The translations under genes were made by a program, and so were the position numbers. A stretch of 64,000 bases of DNA from Symbiodinium natans (Eukaryota; Sar; Dinophyceae; Suessiales; Symbiodiniaceae). Of the stretch, positions 57,101 through 64,000 are shown piece by piece. The stretch is from positions 17,501 through 81,500 of the forward strand of contig CAJNDS010000139.1 in the NCBI GenBank assembly GCA_905221605.1. The letters run 5' to 3'. The notes under the pieces were generated by a model, which did not search any database, had not been told where the DNA came from, and saw only the letters and a program-made list of their open reading frames with translations. Positions within the stretch are counted from its first letter, which is position 1, and each line of letters opens with the position of its first letter.

Positions 57101-60100
57101 GTATCCCCACCAATACACGCCTTTAAGGGGATTTTTGTACCGTTGAATTTCCCCATAATGCCAGACCCGGAACCAGAAATGTTAAACCGCAAGACTGAAA
57201 CCCAGAACGCCAATCTCAGCCCGAAACCCCCCCTTCAACCCCTGTCCAGGCTTTTTGACCATGGTTTGAGACCTTTCATTGTTTGGCTACCCTCAAACCT
57301 CCAGTCTAAAGCCTCAAGGTCTTTGGGGTTTAGGGTTTCGGGCTTTAGGGTTTAGGGTTTAGGGTTTAGGGTTCCTACACCCCCTACCGCCAAGCAAAGC
57401 CCCTCCTCTGTCGGCGGTCACTGAGCGCGGTGACGATTGGAACCTGGGACACGTTGGCCTCCAGGATCCAGGGTTAGGGTTTAGGGTTTCGGGTTTCGGG
57501 TTTAGGGTTTAGGGTTTAGGGTTTAGGGTTTAGGGTTTAGGGTTTAGGGTTTAGGATTTAGGGTTTAGGGTTTAGGGTTTTGGAGTGGCAGGGGTTAAGG
57601 GTTTAGGGTTCAGGGTTTTGGGGAGTGCGAGCTTCTCAGGAGTTTAAGGCAATAAGGGCCTTATAAGGGTTTAAGGGCTTAAAGGCTTCCGCGCGGGGGG
57701 GGGGGGGGGGGGGGGTGGGGAGGGCCCAAGCCCTAAACCCTACGCCAGGGCCCAAGCCCTAAACCCTACAACCTGACAGGCTTCAAAATACCTTAATTAG
57801 AACCCACAAGAATGCTATGTTGTAACCCACAAAGAGGTTTTGGGTTCTTAATGCAGAGCTTGAGGCCTTCAGGGTTTTCGGTTTAGGCTTTTGGCTTTAT
57901 AGCGGCTGAGGCTTTATAGGGCTTAACGTGGCAGGGAGTGTAGGCTTTTTTTGGCTTGGGGGGTTGCAAGGGTTAGGGGTTCAGGGGTCAGGTCCCCCTA
58001 CACCCAAGCCTAAATTTCAAGAGCCCGAAGCCTCGAATCTTACATGACAAACATGCTGGCTTCCTCGTAGGGAATGCGCAACTCAGGTCAATAGGCATCC
58101 CCACTACCTTTTGAAGGCTTCTACAAGGAGGACTCTGTTCCTGAATTCCATACGCAGAAGCCCTCCAAAGCATAGGGCCTTAAACCCTAGCCCGGCCACA
58201 AGGTGAGCCGTCTGATTCTGCAGGAGGTGGTCCTCCCAGGAGTGCTCGCAGCTTTCGGGCTTGGAAAGTTTAGGCTTAAGGTTTAGGGCATGGGGTTTAT
58301 AGGGTTTCTAGGGTTTATAGGGATTATAGGGTGTATAGGGTTTAGGGTTTAGTAGAGTTTAGCCCTAGACCCTAAACCCGGAAAGTCCCTCAATCTGCAA
58401 AGTGCTGCCGCTCCTTGTCCACACGGCCGGCGAGTGGAAGTCGGGAGCCTGAGACCGTCTGCCGGGGCCGAAGGTTTACTAGGATGGCCCCTTAAACCCC
58501 TCTGAAAAATCAACCTAAATACAGTATGATCCTACAAAACCCAGTTTAGTTCACCTAGCTTCGGGAGCAGAGCACAGGGCTTTGGGGACGAAGTCCGGGG
58601 TTTCGGGTTCAGGCCCTGGGGTGCTTCGGGCCTTTGAGTGTGCGGCTTGAGCTAGTGAGTTGCCGTGCAGGCGCTCGTTGGGCTTGCAGACTCCTTCTAT
58701 TCCTGATGGTGGCTTGGGGTGCCAACAAAGGCCAGAAATGTGGGGTTTAGGGCTCAAGGTTTACGGGGTTTAGGGTTGAGGATTTCAGGGCCTGCTCGTT
58801 TCATAATTTGGGCGTTGCTGCCTAGATCGGGTAAATGCCTTAGGTCCAATAACTGTAAACCCTAAACACGACAGAGCTCCGCAACAAAACTCAAGTTCTT
58901 TCGGGTCGGGGGCGGCAGGGGAGGTGTGTTCACAACCCAAAGACCCTAAAGCCCCTGAATCTTCAACTCCTATAACCCACAGCCTAAACCCCTAGCATCT
59001 TCAACCCCAAAACCCCAAACCCTAGAACCCTAAACCCTGAACCCCAAACCCTAGAACCCTAATCCCTGAACCCTAAACCCTAAACCCTAGACCCTGTAAA
59101 ACCCTCCCATACATCCTGTAAACTGTTCGATGTCGGATCGGCTGGGCTCCACGCGATTGCCTGCCTCGGAGTCCTGCTCCAAGGCGAGGCTGTCGCCCTT
59201 CCAGGCTGAGGATTTCGGATTTAGGGTTTAGGGTTAGGGTTTCGGGCTTGGGGTTTCGGGTTTAGGGATTGGGTTTAGGGATTGGGTTATTGGGTTTAGG
59301 GATTGGGGTTTAGGGTTTAGGGTTTAGGGATAGGGTTTAGGGTTTAGGGTTTGGGGTTTAGGGTTTAGGGTTTGGGGTTTACAGGGCTTAGGGTTTAGGG
59401 TTTTAGGGTTGTGGTGTTAGGGTTGTAGGGATTCAGGGTTTTAGGGTTTAAGGTTTTAGGGCTTTGGGGTGAGTCTGGTCCAGCAGAAGCCCTTGAGCCC
59501 TCTGGGCGGACTGGTGCAGTCCTAGCAGACTCCTGGAGCAGAGGCATAATGACCAGGTATGGGGTGTAGGGTTTAAGGTTTGGGGTCGTTAACATATATG
59601 TTAATGGGTTTAGGGTTTATGAACATACCGTGGTAGGTTTGGGCGGGGAGGGGGGGGAGAGGCCCAGGTATTCAGGCCCATAGAGCTGCACAAGGGGTTC
59701 TCCAAATCAACGCCACTGGGTTGGCGCGAAAAAATCATTCCTAAATATGATCCTCCCAAGGGCCTTTGCAGATTCCAGCTATTTTGGGTTTAAACCCTAA
59801 ACACTAAACCCTAAATCCCTATGACGAATTCCCTCAGCCAATGAGCCGTCAAGCGTGTCAAACCATGATGAAACCAAACTCGCGTTAAGATCAAACGTGC
59901 GCGCGCCTTCTGGCGCCTCATCACCTGCAGCGGGTTAGGGTTTAGAATAAAGCCCAAAACTTTAAACCGTAAACCCCAAACCCCAAACTCGCTAGAAGGC
60001 TGTTGCAAGGTCCAGGGCTCCAAAGCCGCATACCACTACAGCAACGAGAGTGTCTTGCAAGGCTATAGAGCATCGAAGCTTCACTTTTAAACAAAGTCGG

Positions 60101-60645
60101 GCCCATTTTGGAAAACAAGTGTCTTTGCCACGTAGCATGAGCCCTTAATGTGGAGATCATCCACCCATATACTTTCCTGAACAGCTACAGCATGCCGAGA
60201 TTGCTGGCCTGCATTTCCGCGCGCCGTATTCACTACTAAGAGATACTCAGAGTCTCTTGACAGTTTTAGAGCTTAGTGTTTACGGTTTATGATCACTTTT
60301 AGGTGTTCGGATTCTAGGTGTGTTCGGATTCTAGGCTTGCTGCTTAGGAGTGAAGGATAGGCTTTAGGGCCTTTAAGGTCGAGAAAGCACGGTTTCAGGC
60401 ATTGTGGTGGCAACACTTGCAATCAAGCGGTTGGAGGTAGCTGTAACGTTAACGATAATCAGGGGAATTTCGCAACACTATAGTACACTATAGCATACGA
60501 TAGTGTAGTATACTCTTCTACACACTAGTATACTCTCTCCTATACTCTGGTATACACTGGTATATACCCTGCTGTTTCGTGGAGCCCATCGGTAGACTGT
60601 ACACTGTACATTCTCTGCCGAGCCCAGATCTCAGACAGGGCCTGA
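54112..60645 (-). CDS. Unrecognised multi-pass membrane protein gene E, exon islands (fragmentary model)
   Basis: A series of minus-strand islands between repeat arrays with protein-like frames: about 60555-60645 (ALSEIWARQRMYSVQSTDG), 59112-59208 (WKGDSLALEQDSEAG), 58398-58460 (GSRLPLAGRVDKERQHFA), 58203-58265 (KPESCEHSWEDHLLQNQT), 57390-57470 (ILEANVSQVPIVTALSDRR), 56072-56145 (LLALWFVLGRSLFRRKLL), 55440-55505 (EVSLVAVLLFGTIASRP), 54880-55130 (LQSVFCSILPLQQVLIGAVL), 54112-54182 (VTTVLGIAGVVSYLLVAP). Several are hydrophobic, so a polytopic membrane protein is likely. ALSDRRQRRG is faintly like the MFS loop 2-3 motif, but the family is not established. Boundaries and joins are approximate. 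Confidence 0.42.
56345..56504 (-). pseudogene. Ankyrin-repeat relic
   Basis: The minus frame reads GVDKDAAITNGAKPLQLC, then GHLKVAGSLLE, close to the ankyrin consensus (ADKDAATxxGxTPLHxAA, GHLEVVRLLLE). It has lost the internal piece between the two halves and has no partner repeats next to it. It is probably a decayed fragment inside an intron of gene E. Confidence 0.5.
57470..57590 (+). repeat. TTTAGGG array
   Basis: About fourteen units next to gene E exon near 57390-57470. Confidence 0.9.
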
Positions 60646-61023
60646 AGAAGGGGTTTAGGGTTTAGGGTTTAGGGTTTAGGGTTTAGGGTTTAGGTTTCAG
60701 GGTTTAGGGTTTAGAGAGACTTAGAGGGCCAGAAGGCCGGGAGGCGGGCCAAGCCACTTCAGTATGAGACATACGCGAATTAAATACTATTTTTACTATA
60801 GCTGTACTAAAATACGATATGACTGCTATATAATTACTGCAGTACTATTCTACCAATTTTCTGGCCCATGAACGTAGCAACTGAGCATACGATGCTGCTA
60901 CAGTTTCTGATCCTTCCTGGGGATCAGGGCTTCAGGCTGCTCTCCCCGCTGTGACTGGCCCACCCTCAGGGCTGTACAAGGCGGCAAAAGGCCTTCAGTC
61001 TGAGAAAGGTCGGAAAAGACCAC

Positions 61024-61132
61024 AGGGTTTAGGGTTTAGGGTTTAGGGTTTAGGGTTTAGGGTTTAGGGTTTAGGGTTTAGGGTTTAGGGTTTAGGGTTT
61101 AGGGTTTAGGGTTTAGGGTTTAGGGTTTAGGG
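61024..61132 (+). repeat. TTTAGGG array abutting the ABCE1 stop codon
   Basis: About fifteen units end at 61132; the ABCE1 TGA is 61134-61136, so the sense 3' UTR would begin GCCCTAAACCC. Confidence 0.92.
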
Positions 61133-61133
61133 C

Positions 61134-63224
61134 TCACTCCTCCAAGACGAAGTAGCTGCCCGACTTCTTTTGCTCAAGGTCCGAGCTGGAGCCGGGTTTG
61201 TTGATCCGAGGTCGATGGTTGTGTGGGTCTCTGCCTTAGCTGCTGAGTTCATCAGCCCCCTCCCCCCCCAAAAAAAGTGTACACTTTCAGCTCTAGAGGG
61301 GAGTGTATAGTATCCCAAAAAGGGGAGTGTATGGTAGTATCCCAAAAAGGTGTAAAGTGTACTCACTCAGCAATGCTAAGCTGCGGAAGGTGACTTCCAG
61401 CTGGGCCAAGAAGCGGTTCATGCCTTCAAGCAGGGACATGGGGGCAGAAGCTTCGCAACGAACTCCAGGCTGCCCTTCGTAGACAATGACGCGGTCCGCC
61501 AGGTATGTAGCCATCATGAAGTCATGCTCGACTATGAAGGCTGTCTTCTTCCGGTGCATGAAGAACCTTCTCATCACACGAGCGGCAGCGACTCGCTGCT
61601 CAACATCCAAGTCTGCTGAGGGCTCGTCCAGGAGGTAGATGTCTGCATCTTGGCCGAGGGCCAGCACGAGAGCAAGCCTCTGCCTCTCGCCACCACTGAG
61701 GGTTTGCACGCGACACCTGGCAATGCTGTCGATAAGCATAGGCTTGACCACCTCTGTCTGGAAAAGGGGGTCCAAATACGCTGGCCGAATCCTCTTCAGA
61801 AGCAGCTCCTCCACAGTACCCTCAAACTTTGGAGTGAACTCCTGCGGCTTGTGCGAGACCTTGAGCTTTGGCATCCCGCCTTTTACATCATCAGGGGCAA
61901 GCCGTCCAGCTAGCATCTGGATGAAGGTGGTTTTTCCACAGCCATTCTGGCCCAAAAGCACCACTATCTCAGAGGATGCAAAATGTCCTGCCCTGACGTC
62001 TAAGATGAAGCTTCCCTTCTGCATAGACATTTCGGGGTACTCGGTTTGGTGCATTCGCTCGGGTCCTGGCAGATCAAGCCGCTCGCGGATCTTGAAGGAC
62101 AGCGAGGACTCACGAAATCGGAGGTTCTCCGTGGGGATGAAGCCGTCGAGAAACACGTTGATGCCTTGACGAACGCCGTAGGGCATCGTGACAACTCCAT
62201 AGGCCCCAGCGGATCCCCACAAGCAACAGACGTAGTCCGACATGAAATCCAAGACGGCCAGGTCATGCTCGACAACGATGAGGTAGTTCCTATACTGAAC
62301 TTGGAACCCTCGCAAAATACTATATTTGTTGCTGTTTGTTAGGTTTGTTAGGAATTAAAGTACCCAAAGATTAAAATATTTCCGAGTATCCCTAAGGTTC
62401 TGCGCCGTCTGCAGGCTGCGGATGGCCTTTGCAGCAGCTAGGCGCTGCCTCACATCCAGGAACGAAGAAGGCTCGTCAAAGATGTACACCTGCGCGTGCT
62501 GCGTGCAAACGGTTGCGATGGCAAGGCGTTGAAGCTCACCCCCAGAGAGAGCTTCGACCTCTCGCTCTAGTAGGTGCAAGAGCTCCAGCTCCTGGCAAAA
62601 CTTTCGCCTGGGCTCGTTCTCGCCGCGGCCCAAGATGTCACCGACATTGCCAGGAAGCTTCCGCAACTCCGTGACATGCTGTGGCTTCATCGCCACCTCC
62701 AGGCGATCCTCCAGCAGATCTTTGAAGTATCGCTGCAAGCTGCTGCCTCGGAATTCCTGGAGAAGCTCCTGCCAGTCGGGCGGATTGTCCACGTAGCCCA
62801 GGTTCGGCTTCAGCCTGCCTGCCAGCACTTGGAGGGCGGTGGATTTCCCCATGCCATTTGAGCCAAGAAGGCCCAGCACCTGCCCAGCGCGTGGCATCGG
62901 CAATCGGTGGAGCTTGAAGCCGTTGTGCCCGTGCCGGTGCGTGGCGACCCCCGAGAGATCTCTGGGCAAGTTTATGATGCTGATCGCGTTGAAGGGGCAG
63001 CGCTTCACGCAAATGCCGCAGCCAGTACACAGCGACTCGGAGATATAGCTGATCTTGGAGTCTCGACTGACCTCAACACAGCGCTTTCCTTGCTCCTCCC
63101 TGGGGCAGGACTTCTTGCATTCTTGATGACAGGACTTTGGCTTGCAACGGTCCGAGCTAACGATTGCAATTCGCAGCTTCTTCTCATCCTGTGCGACTGC
63201 AGCCTTCTGCTTCTTCTTGGCCAT
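61134..63224 (-). CDS. ABCE1: ABCE1/RLI1 ribosome-recycling factor (RNase L inhibitor), three exons
   Basis: The essential Fe-S ABC ATPase that splits ribosomes after termination and works in initiation and biogenesis. Exons 62401-63224, 61385-62289 and 61134-61234 give 609 codons plus stop, the usual family length. The N-terminus has the two 4Fe-4S clusters ([15 protein letters not shown] at about 27-41, [12 protein letters not shown] at 66-77). NBD1 has [17 protein letters not shown] and [14 protein letters not shown]2 has [17 protein letters not shown] and [11 protein letters not shown]. The end is RINKPG, then [13 protein letters not shown]. Intron 1 (62290-62400) is GA-AG and intron 2 (61235-61384) is GC-AG; both restore exact family sequence ([18 protein letters not shown]). 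The frame simply continuing past 61385 is intronic read-through. A TTTAGGG array abuts the stop codon. Confidence 0.97.
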
Positions 63225-64000
63225 GACTTCGGCGAAGCCGTGACTGGGGCCATTCGAGCAACACTAATTACGGCACCAGCATGCGCAGCCCACCCGCTAC
63301 AACAGGTGCAAGTCAAAAGAAGTCAAGGGCTGGAGCTCTCTCTTTGTCAACGGCTCTGAGCGCTCAGCAGCCCGAAACTCTGAGCCCTTATGACCCTAAG
63401 ACCCTCAGACCCTGGCCTGGTCAACCTGCCTGATCCTACCCCCCCGCCCCCCCCCCCCCCCCCCACCCCCCCCCCCCCCCCCCCCACCCCCCCCGCCCCC
63501 CCCCCCCCCCCCACCCCCCCCCAAGCAACTTTTTTTACGCTCTGGGCTGTCACCTGTTAGGGGTGTTTCCGACCAAAACTGGAGCCCGAGACATCTCGAA
63601 ACCCTGAGCCCTAAACCCGGCTAGCAGGGGGAACAAGAGAAATTCCCAGAACTCGCTTGCGCGAACCTGCGCGGGTGCTGCAGGGGCCAAAGAGCCATCT
63701 GCCTCGACCTTTCAGGGTTTCCAGGGTTTAGGGTTTAGGGTTCCGAGATGTTCAGAGTTTAGGGCTCTTAGTGGCTTTATGGGCCTACAACCCAGGACTA
63801 ACCCCTACCCTGCAGGGTGAGGGGTGAAAGCCTCCAAGATCCTCCAAGTGACCTGTGACTGAAGCCTGTGAGGACCCAGCTCCAGAACCTCAGGGCTAAA
63901 GCACTGCAAACCCCAAACCCTAAAGCGTAGACTTCGGGACAATTGCAGGTCGGGGGGGGGGTGTAAACAACAAAGGGAGGATTTTGGGGTTGTTGTGTCT
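63225..64000. other. Upstream region of ABCE1 with a long C-tract
   Basis: Directly upstream of the ABCE1 start are several sense AG dinucleotides (for example GCCGAAG before TCATGG) that could accept a trans-spliced leader. The rest has a nearly pure C-tract at 63438-63523, short CCCTAAA/TTTAGGG runs and no recognised gene. Confidence 0.4.
63438..63523. repeat. C-rich homopolymer tract
   Basis: Nearly pure C with a few A and G. Similar tracts lie at 40690-40712 and 42617-42745. Confidence 0.9.

Noticed and set aside
62429-63359. Plus-strand ORFs opposite ABCE1
   Set aside because: Antisense shadows of a highly conserved gene.

Overview
The window looks like nuclear DNA of a dinoflagellate, most likely a Symbiodiniaceae-type alga. 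Three things in the sequence say so. (1) It is saturated with interstitial TTTAGGG/CCCTAAA, the plant/alveolate telomere unit, in both orientations and from a few units to more than 150 bp. (2) Genes are cut into many tiny exons (24 to about 200 nt) whose introns end in AG but mostly begin with GC, sometimes GA, and only a minority with GT. (3) Every gene I can recognise is on the minus strand, the one-way gene arrangement known from dinoflagellates. No bacterial, organellar or viral gene was recognised.

Layout, left to right (transcription runs right to left). 0.26-10.1 kb: an ADP-ribosylglycohydrolase-like gene in at least 13 small exons. Its 2.7-kb intron at 1334-4080 encloses a complete intronless same-strand gene for a BTB-BACK protein with an NHL-like propeller (1765-3504). 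10.3-11.0 kb: a 62-bp minisatellite. 12.4-26.5 kb: coding-like islands on the minus strand, with a well-linked exon chain at 17.6-20.2 kb (product unknown) and a GC-rich repeat block at 21.1-22.6 kb. 26.6-28.3 kb: the 3' end of a second unrecognised gene with an acidic C-terminus.

30.1-50.9 kb: the main gene. By hand I join 33 exons into one phase-consistent reading frame of about 1288 codons. It encodes a receptor-like protein: an OpuAC-type periplasmic-binding-protein ectodomain, cysteine-rich GCC2/GCC3-like repeats, about seven membrane segments and a C-terminal TIR-like domain that keeps a WCxxE motif. Its first exon (signal peptide) was not found.

51-54 kb holds low-complexity sequence and unassigned ORFs. 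54-60.6 kb holds exon islands of an unrecognised multi-pass membrane protein and an ankyrin-repeat relic. 61.1-63.2 kb is ABCE1/RLI1, the ribosome-recycling Fe-S ABC ATPase, complete in three exons joined by one GA-AG and one GC-AG intron.

Introns carry most of the telomere-like DNA. For many exons the repeats face each other, so the sense-strand intron reads TTTAGGG near its start and CCCTAAA near its end and could fold back on itself. Several families of short terminal-inverted-repeat (MITE-like) elements also sit in introns. All exon joins here were made by eye from reading frame, splice dinucleotides and family memory; no alignment or RNA data were available.
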